Counted from the first letter of the stretch, positions 16,328 through 25,133 are shown. The stretch is 64,000 nt of DNA from Pelomonas sp046294815 (GCA_046294815.1 JBKBOJ010000004.1:1-64000), one strand, 5' to 3'. Made by a program: numbers and translations. The notes: generated by a model from the sequence alone, not told the origin.

Positions 16328-16885
16328 TCAGTCGGCCGCGTTGGGGGCGTAGCGCGTGCGCCAGCCTTGCAGGCTGATCGTGCTGCCGTCGGGGGCCGTC
16401 ACGCTGACGGTGATCCGCAGCGCGTCGGCCGCAGGAATGCCTTCGAATGAGGTGGGTTCGACCGCCACCGCGGCGCTGTAGCTGGCCAGTCCAGCCACTG
16501 CCGTGTTGGTGATGTCGCGGATGCCGCTCATCGAAAAACCAGCGTAGTCGTTCACGTGGTTGAAGAAGCTCCCCGGGCCGTAGCGTGTCTGACCGGCCTC
16601 GGGGCCGCTGTTCTCAGGCTGCGCGCAGCCGGCTGCGTTGGCGGCAGTGTCCACCGCCGGGTCCGTGGGGTCACACCAGGTGAAGGGCATCAGCTCGATC
16701 TCCCGCAACAGCGACTCGGCGATGGCCAGCTGCTGGCGGCGTATCACCGGGTCGGCGCTGGCCGCCGTGGCCGTGACAAAGACCCGCAGCATGGCGCTCA
16801 GGGCGATGCCGACGACGGCGACGAAGAGCAGCAGCTCGATCAGGCTCAGGCCGTGCTGGCGCAGACCGCCACGAAGAGCCGGCAT
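16328..16885 (-). CDS. mshD: MshD-like minor pilin
   Basis: A 185-residue prepilin of the PilV/GspI class. The leader MPALRGGLRQHG precedes LSLIELLLFVAVVGIALSAM, with Glu +5. A Cys pair (TWCDPTDP and AAGCAQPENS) and a C-terminal beta domain follow. A longer in-frame extension upstream is open but overlaps the pilin gene mshC and is unlikely to be translated. It lies between mshC and mshO in the usual MSHA order. Confidence 0.87.
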   Translation of the reverse strand: MPALRGGLRQHGLSLIELLLFVAVVGIALSAMLRVFVTATAASADPVIRRQQLAIAESLLREIELMPFTWCDPTDPAVDTAANAAGCAQPENSGPEAGQTRYGPGSFFNHVNDYAGFSMSGIRDITNTAVAGLASYSAAVAVEPTSFEGIPAADALRITVSVTAPDGSTISLQGWRTRYAPNAAD

Positions 16886-16923
16886 GGAGCAGATGCTAGA
16901 CCAGCGCCGCAAGGGGGAGTGCC

Positions 16924-17370
16924 TCAAGGTGACGGGTAGATCAGGCCCGTATCGGTTTCGATGCGGTAGGCCTGGCTGTAGCTGCCGTAGGCGACGGTGA
17001 CCGTCAACGCGGCACCGGTGGCTGTGACCGTGGCACCGCTGTTGGCGCTGTTGAACGTGACCGTGCGGCTGCCGCCCTCGGCGATGCAGGGGCTCTCGGC
17101 CGCCGGGCAGGGCAGCGTCTCGATGACGGCGCCGCCACCGTAGGCCCAGCTCACGCCGGTGCCAGTGATGGTGGCCACGATGGGCCGACGCTGCTGCAGG
17201 GCCAGCCGCAGCATGGCCTGGTGGCGAGCCATCAACTCGTCGCCAAATGAACGCAGCCGCCACTGCGTCGTGTCCACCAGCCGGGGCAGGGCGAACACCG
17301 CCAGGGCGGCTGTGATCACGATGACCAGGACGAGCTCGATCAGCGTGAAGCCACGCGAGACGCGCGGCAT
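16924..17370 (-). CDS. mshC: MshC-like minor pilin (GspH class)
   Basis: A 148-residue prepilin: leader MPRVSRG, then FTLIELVLVIVITAALAVFA with Glu +5, followed by FGDELMARHQAMLRLALQQR, the long amphipathic helix of GspH/FimT-like minor pilins, and a beta domain with a Cys pair (LPCPAAESPC). It starts 4 bp after the mshA stop and should be cotranscribed with it. Confidence 0.88.
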   Translation of the reverse strand: MPRVSRGFTLIELVLVIVITAALAVFALPRLVDTTQWRLRSFGDELMARHQAMLRLALQQRRPIVATITGTGVSWAYGGGAVIETLPCPAAESPCIAEGGSRTVTFNSANSGATVTATGAALTVTVAYGSYSQAYRIETDTGLIYPSP

Positions 17371-17374
17371 GAAC

Positions 17375-17746
17375 TCACAAGATGCCGGTGGCCGTGAAGT
17401 TGGCCGTTTTGCCGTTGGCCGTCACGACGCAGTCGGTCTTGGTCACGTCGGCAGCGATGGCAGCCGCGGTAATGGTGTAGCCCGACGGCAGACCGCCCTG
17501 CAGCGCGGAGGCCACATCGGTGCAGTTCGCTACCGCATTGCCCTTGGCGGGATTGGCCTTGCGGCTGGCGTAGTTGATGGCCGACGCCGAGCTCAGCGCG
17601 CCGGCGACGCCGTTGACGGCGGCTTGCTTGGCGTCGTCATCCACATTGACGAACTTGGGCAGCGCGATAGCGGCCAGCACGCCCAGAATGACGATGACCA
17701 TCACCAGCTCGATGAGGGTGAAACCGGTTTGACGCGACTTGTTCAT
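17375..17746 (-). CDS. mshA: MshA-type major pilin
   Basis: A 123-residue prepilin with leader MNKSRQTG and mature start FTLIELVMVIVILGVLAAIA (Glu +5). NVDDDAKQAAVNGVAGALSSASAINYA follows the Msh/PulG-like pattern, and one Cys pair (NCTDVAS, TDCVVTA) would close the D-loop. A good ribosome site (GGAG, 6 nt before ATG) and its place first among the pilins, after a 155-bp gap, fit high expression as the main subunit. It could be the mshB paralogue instead, but only one such gene is present. Confidence 0.88.
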   Translation of the reverse strand: MNKSRQTGFTLIELVMVIVILGVLAAIALPKFVNVDDDAKQAAVNGVAGALSSASAINYASRKANPAKGNAVANCTDVASALQGGLPSGYTITAAAIAADVTKTDCVVTANGKTANFTATGIL

Positions 17747-17826
17747 TGCTTCTCCGTTCTGCGTGTGCAAGGGCTGGGTTTGGATGGCAGAGACTATGCA
17801 GCAGCGGCGGAGGGGGCGAAGAGTGA

Positions 17827-17843
17827 TTTGCGCACGCAGCGCA
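17827..17843. promoter_or_regulatory. Inverted repeat in the mshG-mshA gap
   Basis: TTGCGCACGCAGCGCAA is a perfect 6+5+6 inverted repeat in the 155-bp gap between mshG and mshA, the only sizeable gap in the pilin part of the operon. It could be an operator, or a hairpin that weakens read-through or protects the pilin message. No U-run follows it, so it is not a classic terminator. Confidence 0.35.
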
Positions 17844-17901
17844 ACACCTGGCCCTACGTCGGCGCGCAAAGCGTTGCAGTTTTCACGGGTGCGGTGACCT
17901 C

Positions 17902-19131
17902 TCAGCGCCCCATGGCGGCCTGGCCCAGATTCCACAGCGGCAGGAACACGCCCAGCGCCAGCACCAGCACCATGGCCCCGATGATGGCCAGCAGAATGGG
18001 CTCGATGGCGGCCGACAGGCCCTTGATGGCGTAGTCGGTCTCGCGTTCGTACATCTGCGCGATCTCGGTCATCAGCGAATCGAGCTCGCCGGTTTCCTCG
18101 CCCACCGCGATCATCTGCAGCACGATGGGCGTGAACACGCCGGTGCCCGTGGCGCAGCGGGAGATGCTTTCCCCGCGCTCCACGCCGTCGCGCATCTGCT
18201 CGATGCGGGCGCCGATGTAGGCGTTGTCCACGGTCTGCGCCACCACGGTCATGGCCTGGCTGATGGGCACGCCGGAGCTGCTGGCTAGCGCGAAGCTGCG
18301 CGCGAATCGCGCCAGCGTGGCCTTGAGCACGATGTTGCCGGCGATGGGCAAGCGCAGCTTGAAGCGGTCCCAGGCGTAGCGGCCGCCCGGCGTCGCCACC
18401 CAGCTGCGCCAGGTCAGCACTGCGCCGATGCACCCTGCCAACACCAACGGCCACCACTTCACCGTCCAGGACGAGAAGCCGAGCAGGACCCGTGTCATCA
18501 GTGGCAGCTCGGTCTTGAAGTGCGCGAAGACCTCGGCGAACTTGGGCAGCACGAACAGGTTGATGATGACCAGCGCGATGCCCATGGCCACCACCACCAT
18601 GACCGGATAGCGCAGCGCCTGCTTGATGCGGGCGCGGATGTCGAGCTCAAACTCCAGGTGCTCGGCCAGGCGCTGGAACACTTCGGTCAGGCGCCCGGTG
18701 AGTTCGCCCACGCGGGTCATGGCGATGAAGAAGGCGCTGAATACGGCCGGGTGGCGGGCGAAGGCGGTGGCGAGCTCGCGCCCCTGGTCAAGGCTGGCGC
18801 GCACGTCCTGCAGCAGGCTGACCAGGCCCGGATGGCTGGTCGAGGCTTCCAGCCCCGACAGCGAACGCAGGATGGGCACGCCCGCCTTTTGCAGCGTGTA
18901 GAGCTGGCGCGTGAGCACCAGCGTGTCTTCCAGCGTGATCGGCCGGGCGAGCAGAGCTTCGAGCCAGTTGCTGTCGCGGGCCGCGCTGACGGGCGCGGCG
19001 GTGGCCTCGATGCTGACCGGCACCACGCCGGCGGCCATCAGCTGGGCGGCGACGGCATCGGCACTGGCGGCATCGGCGATGCCCTCCACCAGTTCGCCCC
19101 GGCCGTTGCGGCCCTTGAAAGCGAAGTTCAT
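17902..19131 (-). CDS. mshG: MshG/GspF-family inner-membrane platform protein
   Basis: A 409-residue polytopic protein with two T2SSF domains (about 75-195 and 275-400) and three membrane helices (about 175-195, 225-245, and 380-400 with AIIGAMVLVLALGVFLPLW). It is the platform onto which the MshE ATPase docks and from which pilins are extruded. The start MNFAFKGRNGRGELVEG is the standard beginning of the family (GxxxxG turn); codons upstream are not conserved-looking. It precedes mshA and follows mshE. Confidence 0.93.
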   Translation of the reverse strand: MNFAFKGRNGRGELVEGIADAASADAVAAQLMAAGVVPVSIEATAAPVSAARDSNWLEALLARPITLEDTLVLTRQLYTLQKAGVPILRSLSGLEASTSHPGLVSLLQDVRASLDQGRELATAFARHPAVFSAFFIAMTRVGELTGRLTEVFQRLAEHLEFELDIRARIKQALRYPVMVVVAMGIALVIINLFVLPKFAEVFAHFKTELPLMTRVLLGFSSWTVKWWPLVLAGCIGAVLTWRSWVATPGGRYAWDRFKLRLPIAGNIVLKATLARFARSFALASSSGVPISQAMTVVAQTVDNAYIGARIEQMRDGVERGESISRCATGTGVFTPIVLQMIAVGEETGELDSLMTEIAQMYERETDYAIKGLSAAIEPILLAIIGAMVLVLALGVFLPLWNLGQAAMGR

Positions 19132-19192
19132 GTCAGGTCCTCGGGCAGGTGGGGCAATCGCGGGACGAGCGTCGCACCACCCAGAGCCGGCC

Positions 19193-19238
19193 GGCAGGCG
19201 ATGTGCATGCGGCTTCATGCCGCCTGCATCGCCATGCC
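19193..19238. repeat. Long imperfect hairpin between mshE and mshG
   Basis: The 5' arm (19193-19213, ending GCATGCGGC) pairs with the 3' arm (19219-19238, starting GCCGCCTGCATCGCC) around the loop TTCAT; a short CCCCCAGGGGG palindrome follows directly. The hairpin fills much of the 162-bp mshE-mshG gap, where the flanking genes are otherwise packed. It looks like an intergenic palindromic unit that may act in mRNA processing or partial termination (inference). Confidence 0.45.
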
Positions 19239-19293
19239 CCCAGGGGGAGAGCGGACTTGTGGGCGGTCAGCGCTGCAAGACAGGGTGGGGGGC

Positions 19294-21027
19294 TCATTCC
19301 GCCATCGCGCTGATGCGCACGGCCTCGGCCAGCGAGGTCTTGCCCTCGCGCACCAGCGCCAGGCTACGGTCGGCCAGGGTCTTGCCCTTGAGCGCGCGGC
19401 GCGCTGCGGTCAGGAAGGCGCCGGCATCGCTGCGCTGGATCGCCAGGGCCATGTCGGCGTCGATCTCCAGCATCTCGTAGATGCCGCGCCGCCCCTGGTA
19501 GCCGGTGCCGTGGCATTCGGCGCAGCCGCGGCCACGCAGGCTGTTCACGGGGGCAGTGTCGCCGTTGAGCACCTGCACCTCGTTGATCCAGGCCTGCTCC
19601 TGCGGCGTGGCGATGTGCGGTTCGGCGCAATGCTTGCAGACGCCGCGCAGCAGCCGCTGCGCCAGCACGGCCTGCAGCGAGGTGGCCACCATGAAGGGCG
19701 GCGCGCCCATGTCGAGCAGCCGGAAGGGGGTAGAGATGGTGTCCTTGGTGTGCAGTGTGGACAGCAGCAAATGCCCGGTGATGGCGGCACGCAGGCCGAT
19801 CTCGGCGGTCTCGGCGTCGCGCATCTCGCCCACCAGGATGACGTCGGGATCCTGCCGCAGCCCGGCGCGCAGCACCTTGGCGAAGTCGAGGTCGATCTTG
19901 TCGTTGACCTGCACCTGCGTCAGGCCTGGCAGCCGGTACTCGATCGGGTCTTCGGCGGTGATGATTTTGAGCTTCTCGGCGTCCAGCTCGGCCAGCGCGG
20001 CATACAGCGTGGAGGTTTTGCCCGAGCCGGTGGGACCGGTGACGAGGATCATGCCGGCGTCGCGGTTCAACAGCTCGCGGAAGCGCGCCAGCATATCGTC
20101 GGGCATGCCGATTTGGTGCAAGCGGCGCAGCGCCGAGCCCTGGCCCAGCAGGCGCATGACCACCGACTCACCGTACTGGCTGGGCATGGTGGACAGGCGC
20201 ACGTCCAGCGTGCGGTCGGACAGCCGCAGCGAGAAGCGGCCGTCCTGCGGCAGGCGCTTCTCGGAGATGTCCAGGCCCGCCATCAGTTTCAGGCGCTGGG
20301 CCAGGGCCGGCGCGATGCGCTTGTCGGCCTGGGTCAGCGTCTGCAGGATGCCGTCGACGCGGTTGCGGATCAGCAGCTGGCCTTCCTGCGGTTCGATGTG
20401 CACGTCGGACGCGCCGGCGCGGGTGGCGTCCTCGAACACGCTCTGCAGCAGCCGCACCACGGGTGCGCCTTCCTGGCCCACGCTGGCCTGCAGCGCGCCG
20501 AAGTCCACCGCATCGCCGATGTCCTTTTCCAGCGCCTTGGCCAGACCGGAGATCTCGTCGTTGCGGCGGTAGTACTTGTCGAAGACGGCGGGCAGCTGGC
20601 TGTCGGCCACCACGGCCATCGCGAGGCGGCGCTTCAGGATCTTGGCCAGCTCGTCGAAGCCAAACAGGTCCAGCGGGTCGGCCATGGCCACCAGCAGCTG
20701 GTCGCCGCGCTCTTCCAGCACCACGGCACGGAAGCGCCGGGCCGCCGTCTCGGGCAGCAGCCGCACCAGTTCGGCCTTGAGCGGGAAGGTCTTGAGATTG
20801 ACGAAGGGCACGCGCAGCTGCCGTGCCAGCACATGGGCCAGCGCCTCCTCGGTGATGAGCTTGGCCTCGATCAGGATGCGGCCCAGCTTCTTGCCGGTGG
20901 CGCGCTGCAGCTCCAGCGCCTGGCTCAGTTGTTCGGCCGAGATGAGCTGCTGCTCGACCAGCACGTCGCCGAGGCGTAGTTTGGGGCGGGGCGCAGCGCT
21001 GTCGGGGGGGGTGGGAGTGTCGGCCAT
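19294..21027 (-). CDS. mshE: MshE pilus assembly ATPase (c-di-GMP-type MshEN domain)
   Basis: A 577-residue hexameric motor ATPase. The N-terminus has an MshEN domain: LRLGDVLVEQQLISAEQL and KKLGRILIEAKLITEEAL are its two repeated [R/K]LG-x2-L-(V/I) half-motifs, known in Vibrio MshE to bind c-di-GMP. The core has Walker A GPTGSGKT, an Asp box (ITAEDPIEY), Walker B (QDPDVILVGEMRD) and a His box (TGHLLLSTLHT). The C-terminal Cys tetrad CKHC...CAECHGTGYQG fits zinc. It should power pilus extension in response to c-di-GMP (family knowledge, not shown here). It is 25 bp from the second ATPase gene. Confidence 0.94.
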   Translation of the reverse strand: MADTPTPPDSAAPRPKLRLGDVLVEQQLISAEQLSQALELQRATGKKLGRILIEAKLITEEALAHVLARQLRVPFVNLKTFPLKAELVRLLPETAARRFRAVVLEERGDQLLVAMADPLDLFGFDELAKILKRRLAMAVVADSQLPAVFDKYYRRNDEISGLAKALEKDIGDAVDFGALQASVGQEGAPVVRLLQSVFEDATRAGASDVHIEPQEGQLLIRNRVDGILQTLTQADKRIAPALAQRLKLMAGLDISEKRLPQDGRFSLRLSDRTLDVRLSTMPSQYGESVVMRLLGQGSALRRLHQIGMPDDMLARFRELLNRDAGMILVTGPTGSGKTSTLYAALAELDAEKLKIITAEDPIEYRLPGLTQVQVNDKIDLDFAKVLRAGLRQDPDVILVGEMRDAETAEIGLRAAITGHLLLSTLHTKDTISTPFRLLDMGAPPFMVATSLQAVLAQRLLRGVCKHCAEPHIATPQEQAWINEVQVLNGDTAPVNSLRGRGCAECHGTGYQGRRGIYEMLEIDADMALAIQRSDAGAFLTAARRALKGKTLADRSLALVREGKTSLAEAVRISAMAE

Positions 21028-21052
21028 GTGGCTTGGGTCAGGGGAGATGGGC

Positions 21053-23596
21053 TCAGCTGTTGCTGGTGGCGTGCACCTCGGCCAGCGTGGTCACGCCCTG
21101 CAAGACCTTGATGATGCCGTCCTGGCGCAGCGAACGCATGCCCTCGGCCAGTCCAGCGTGATGGATTTCCTCGGCGCGGGCGCCGATTTGGATCAGGCGG
21201 CGGATGTTTTTGCTCACCGTCAGCAGCTCGTGCAGGCCGGCGCGGCCCTTGTAGCCGCTGCCGCCGCAGGCGGTGCAGCCGGGGCTGTGGTACTTCATCA
21301 GCTGGCCGGACTGGCCATAGTGCGTGATCCAGTCGGTCATCAGTGCCTCCTTGCTGGGCCGGCCGTCGGCGGGGAAGACGTGCAGGTAGTCCTCCAGCAG
21401 CTCCTGCAACTCGGCCTGCGGCATGGGCTCAGCCGTGCGGCAATTGCTGCAGCTGCGCCGCACCAGGCGCTGGGCCAGCACGGCCAGCAGCGAGTCGGCG
21501 AAGTTGAAGGGGTCCATGCCCATGTCCAGCAGCCGCGTGATGGTTTCGGCGGCGCTGTTGGTGTGCAGCGTGGACATGACCAGGTGGCCGGTCAGCGAGG
21601 CTTCGATGGCGATTTCGGCGGTTTCCTGGTCGCGGATTTCGCCGACCATGATGACGTCCGGATCGGCGCGCAGGAAGGCGCGCAGCGCCTTGGCGAAGGT
21701 CCAGTCGATCTTGGGATTCACCTGCACCTGGCGCAGGCCGGCCTGCGTGATCTCGACGGGGTCCTCGGCCGTCCAGATTTTGCGGTCCGGCGTGTTGATG
21801 TGGGCCATCGCCGAATGCAGCGTGGTGGTCTTTCCCGAGCCGGTCGGGCCCACGCAGAGCACCATGCCGTAGGGCCGGGTTACCGCGGTCCTCAAGGCCT
21901 CCAGGTTGGCCGGTGACAGGCCGATGCCCTCCAGCGGCAGCGGCTTGCTGCTGGCCAGCAGGCGCATCACCACGTCTTCGAGGTTGTTGTTGGTCGGGAT
22001 GGTCGCGACGCGCAGCTCCAGCTTGTGCTGCGGCGAGAACTTGGCGAAGTTGATCTTGCCGTCCTGTGGCTTGCGGCGCTCCGAGATGTCCAGGTCGCAC
22101 ATGATCTTGATGCGCGCGATCATCGCGTTGCGATAGGTGTGCGGCAGCTCTAGGTAGGGGTGCAGCTGGCCGTCGCGGCGGAAGCGGATCTTGAGCTTTT
22201 CGCGGCCCGGATAGGTCTCGATGTGGATGTCAGACACGCCCTGGCCATGGGCCTCGATGATCATGGAATTGATCAGCCGTACCAGCGAGTTGTCGCTCTG
22301 CTCGATGGGCGCTTCTTCCTCGCGGGCCGAGCTCTCGCTGCTGTCGCGCTCCAGGCTTTCGATGAGTTTGTTGGAGCTCTCCAGCGTGAAGTCCGGGGTG
22401 AAGTCGGGCAGCGAGTCGATGGCGCTGCGCGGCAGCCCCTCGGCGCCGTAGCGCTCAAAGGCATTGGGGATGGCGAACTGCAGCGTGCCCAGCTTGGTCA
22501 GCGTGGGCACCACCTTGAGCTGGGTGATGAACTCCACCTCGTCGATGGCGTCACGGCGCGTGGGGTCTTCCATCGCGACCACCAGGCGGCCGTCGCGCAG
22601 CATCAGCGGCAGCACCTCCAGCCGTTTGGCCACCGCAAGCGGCAGCTTGCGCACCGCGTCGGGCTCGATGGCGAAGTTCTCGACATCGACGATGGGGTAG
22701 CCCATCTTGCGCGCCAGGGCCGACTGCAGCTGGGCACGGCTGATGACGCCGCGGCGCACCAGCAGCTCGCCTAGCGGCACCGAGCGGTCCGCACGCTGCT
22801 GTTCCAGCGCCTGCTCAAGCTGCTGCGGCGTGATCAGCTCCAGCGCCAGCAAAGCCTCGCCGATACGCACCATGGGCATGCGGGCCTGCTGCTCGATGGC
22901 CCGCAGCAGCTGTTCGGGCGTGACGATGTGCTGTTCGACCAGGATGTCGCCCACGCGGCGCTGACGCAGCGCGGTCTGCTCGACCGCGGCGGCGGAGAGC
23001 TGTTCGGGGCTGACGAGCTTGTCCTTGAGCAGCATGTCGCCGAGGCGTTCGCCGAGCTCGAAATGCGTCAGTGCCTCGCGCGGGATGAAGACCCGGCGCA
23101 CCGAGTCGTCCGTCTCGCTCAGCGGCGAAAACAGGAACAGGCCCAGCTTGTCGTGGTGGTGGCCGATGGTGATGCCCTTGAGCTCGTCGCCGCCTGCGAA
23201 CACCACGCGAAACGGCGCCCGCGGGCGCTGGTCCAGGCTCAGCGGCGCGCCCAGATCGCTGGTGTCACGCGGCGGCACGGTCAGAGGGGTCAGCAGTTTG
23301 ATCGCTCGGAACTGGCTGAACTTCAGCGGCATGCTGTTGCGCGCCGGCGGTACGTTGATGCGCACGATGCGCTCGGCGGCATCCAGCGCCAGCAGCTGCC
23401 CGCTGCTGCGGCTGTTGTTCAGGCCCAGGATCTCGCAGGGCTCGGGGCCGCGCTGCAACTGGGACTCTGGATAGGCCGCGTAGGGCGGGCTGGGCCAGAG
23501 GAAGCCCGAGACCGCACCGCCCGGGGCCGCGGCTGCGGGGGCGGCGCTGCCCGCATTGTCATCAGGCCAGGGCAGGGGCTGGGAAGGATCATTCAT
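21053..23596 (-). CDS. Second GspE/PilB-family ATPase with duplicated MshEN regions
   Basis: An 847-residue ATPase, far longer than mshE. The start MNDPSQPLPWPDDNAG is chosen because upstream codons overlap divergent pcp. Residues about 1-55 are Pro/Ala-rich, and about 60-200 form an extra domain (SGQLLALDAAERIVRINVPP; DELKGITIGHHHDKLGLFLF). Four MshEN half-motifs follow, ERLGDMLL, RRVGDILV, VRIGEALL and VPLGELLV, i.e. two tandem MshEN domains. The motor has Walker A GPTGSGKTTT (residue 583), Walker B (DPDVIMVGEIRD), His box and a zinc tetrad (CSNC, CTAC). It is first in the leftward pilus operon. It may serve retraction or an alternative extension state, but it could also be a T2SS-like motor. 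Confidence 0.9.
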   Translation of the reverse strand: MNDPSQPLPWPDDNAGSAAPAAAAPGGAVSGFLWPSPPYAAYPESQLQRGPEPCEILGLNNSRSSGQLLALDAAERIVRINVPPARNSMPLKFSQFRAIKLLTPLTVPPRDTSDLGAPLSLDQRPRAPFRVVFAGGDELKGITIGHHHDKLGLFLFSPLSETDDSVRRVFIPREALTHFELGERLGDMLLKDKLVSPEQLSAAAVEQTALRQRRVGDILVEQHIVTPEQLLRAIEQQARMPMVRIGEALLALELITPQQLEQALEQQRADRSVPLGELLVRRGVISRAQLQSALARKMGYPIVDVENFAIEPDAVRKLPLAVAKRLEVLPLMLRDGRLVVAMEDPTRRDAIDEVEFITQLKVVPTLTKLGTLQFAIPNAFERYGAEGLPRSAIDSLPDFTPDFTLESSNKLIESLERDSSESSAREEEAPIEQSDNSLVRLINSMIIEAHGQGVSDIHIETYPGREKLKIRFRRDGQLHPYLELPHTYRNAMIARIKIMCDLDISERRKPQDGKINFAKFSPQHKLELRVATIPTNNNLEDVVMRLLASSKPLPLEGIGLSPANLEALRTAVTRPYGMVLCVGPTGSGKTTTLHSAMAHINTPDRKIWTAEDPVEITQAGLRQVQVNPKIDWTFAKALRAFLRADPDVIMVGEIRDQETAEIAIEASLTGHLVMSTLHTNSAAETITRLLDMGMDPFNFADSLLAVLAQRLVRRSCSNCRTAEPMPQAELQELLEDYLHVFPADGRPSKEALMTDWITHYGQSGQLMKYHSPGCTACGGSGYKGRAGLHELLTVSKNIRRLIQIGARAEEIHHAGLAEGMRSLRQDGIIKVLQGVTTLAEVHATSNS

Positions 23597-23704
23597 GAGC
23601 GAAGCGCTGGGGATTTGCCGACGATTATGGAGGGCAGCGGCAGCGCGAGTGGCGCGGAAAAGCAGCACCGGCGCCCCCTCGGGCAAGGCCCGACAATGCC
23701 TGGC

Positions 23705-24307
23705 ATGGACATCCTGCTCACCGGCTTCGAACCGTTTGGCGGCGACACGGTCAATCCGTCCTGGGAGGTCGCCCGGCTGCTGCACGGCGAGCGGCTGGGC
23801 GATGCACGGGTGCACGCGCTGCGTCTGCCGACTGCCTTCGGCACGGCGCCGCATGCGCTGACCCGCGCGCTGGGCGAGCTGCGCCCCGGGCTGGTCGTCG
23901 CGCTGGGTCAGGCCAGCGGGCGCAGCGAAATCAGCGTCGAGCGGGTGGCGGTCAATCTGATCGACGCGCGCATCGCAGACAACGCCGGCGACCGCCCGCA
24001 CGACCAGCCCGTCATCGCCGGCGCGCCGGCAGCCTATTTCTCGACGCTGCCCGTCAAGGCCCTGCGCGACGGCTTGCGCGCGGCGGGTCATCCGGCCGGG
24101 CTGTCGCTGTCGGCCGGCGCCTTCGTCTGCAACCAGGTGTTCTTCGTGCTGCAGCATGCGCTCGCCGGCAGCGGCGTGCCCAGCGGCTTCATCCACCTGC
24201 CGGCGCTGCCTGAGCAGGCCGCACGCCAAGCCGGCGTGCTGCCCAGCATGGCACTGGCGCAGCAGGTCGACGCGCTGCGGCTGGCCCTGGCCATCGCGCT
24301 GGGCTAG
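23705..24307 (+). CDS. pcp: Pyroglutamyl-peptidase I
   Basis: A 200-residue cytosolic cysteine peptidase that removes N-terminal pyroglutamate from peptides. The family start MDILLTGFEPFGGD fixes the beginning; an ATG three codons upstream is possible. Catalytic residues are visible: Glu in SEISVERVAVN, Cys in GAFVCNQVFF and His in GFIHLPALP. It is divergent from the large ATPase gene with 108 bp between starts. No link with the pilus or bufferin genes is evident. Confidence 0.93.
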   Translation: MDILLTGFEPFGGDTVNPSWEVARLLHGERLGDARVHALRLPTAFGTAPHALTRALGELRPGLVVALGQASGRSEISVERVAVNLIDARIADNAGDRPHDQPVIAGAPAAYFSTLPVKALRDGLRAAGHPAGLSLSAGAFVCNQVFFVLQHALAGSGVPSGFIHLPALPEQAARQAGVLPSMALAQQVDALRLALAIALG

Positions 24308-24347
24308 GCTCCTAGGCGCGGCCGATGAAGGCGCCCCGACCGGCGGA

Positions 24348-24542
24348 TCACCCCTGAGAGTATTTCCGCCAGCGTGCGCTGGCGCGGCGCATCAGCTGCA
24401 CCTGGCGCGCAAAGCGGCGGCAGTTGCTGCAGGCGCTCTGGTGCAGGCGCAAGGTCAGGCGCTCGGCCAGTGGCAGGCTGCGGTCCTCGCCCTGCAGCAG
24501 AATGCGCGCCGCCTCTCGGCAGCTGATCTTGACCTTGATCAC
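24348..24542 (-). CDS. Zinc-finger anti-sigma factor (ZAS/zf-HC2 type)
   Basis: A 64-residue protein with the zinc-binding anti-sigma motif H34-x3-C38-x2-C41 (LHQSACSNC) plus Cys8. It has no membrane helix, so it should be a soluble, possibly redox- or metal-sensing, anti-sigma factor. The start is a GTG whose last bases form the stop codon of the sigma-factor gene (GTGA), so the two are translationally coupled, as is usual for a sigma factor and its inhibitor. Copper or oxidant attack on the Cys cluster would release the sigma factor (inference from context). Confidence 0.8.
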   Translation of the reverse strand: MIKVKISCREAARILLQGEDRSLPLAERLTLRLHQSACSNCRRFARQVQLMRRASARWRKYSQG

Positions 24543-25120
24543 CGTGCTCCTCCGTCAGTGGCTGCCGCGAACCAGCCTGCCTGCAGGCAGTCGCGCAGTC
24601 GCAGCCGGGCCCGGTGCAGCATGACCCACAGGTTGGTCGGCGTGATGGACAGTTCCTTGCAGATCTCGTCGGATTCCAGCTCCAGCCATTCGCGCATCAT
24701 GAACAGCCGCCCCTGCTGGCCCGGCAGTTTCTCCACGCAGGCCTCCAGCACGCGCATGAAGTCGGCTTGGCGCAGCGCGTCCTCGGGGTTGCCCCAGTCG
24801 TGCTGGGCCTCGCGCCAGTGGCCATCGGCGGCGAACAACAGCTCGTCCAGGTCCTCGCCATCGTCGCTGCTGGCGCTGGTCGACACCTCGCGGCTGTTCT
24901 TGCGGATCTGGTCCACCAGCTTGTGCTTGAGGATGCCGATGAGCCAGGTCTTGAGTTGGCTGTGGCCGCCAAAGGCCTGGGGCTTCTCCAGCGCGGCCAG
25001 CAGCGTCTCGGACACGGCGTCCTCGGCCCAGGCGTCGTTGCGCAGCTGCAGCCGTGCGTACTTCAGCAGCACCGGGCGCAGGGCCTCGATCTGGCGGGAA
25101 TGGTCGGGGGAATCGCTCAT
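24539..25120 (-). CDS. ECF-type RNA polymerase sigma factor of the bufferin locus
   Basis: A 193-residue ECF sigma factor. Region 2 covers about 20-90 (ARLQLRNDAWAEDAVSETLLAALE; FGGHSQLKTWLIGILKHKLVD). An acidic Ser/Asp linker follows (SASSDDGEDLDEL), then region 4 at about 130-185 (LPGQQGRLFMMREWLELESD; ITPTNLWVMLHRARLRLRDC). The start ATG is upstream of the standard region 2; open codons further upstream are non-coding. It is divergent from the bufferin genes and probably controls them through the GTAAGG-N16-CGAC promoter in the shared 93-bp gap. Confidence 0.9.
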   Translation of the reverse strand: MSDSPDHSRQIEALRPVLLKYARLQLRNDAWAEDAVSETLLAALEKPQAFGGHSQLKTWLIGILKHKLVDQIRKNSREVSTSASSDDGEDLDELLFAADGHWREAQHDWGNPEDALRQADFMRVLEACVEKLPGQQGRLFMMREWLELESDEICKELSITPTNLWVMLHRARLRLRDCLQAGWFAAATDGGAR

Positions 25121-25133
25121 GGCGGCGCGCAGT

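Noticed and set aside
18520..20979. 819-codon plus-strand ORF antisense to mshG and mshE
   Set aside because: Length reflects high GC content; the opposite strand encodes clearly conserved GspF and GspE proteins.
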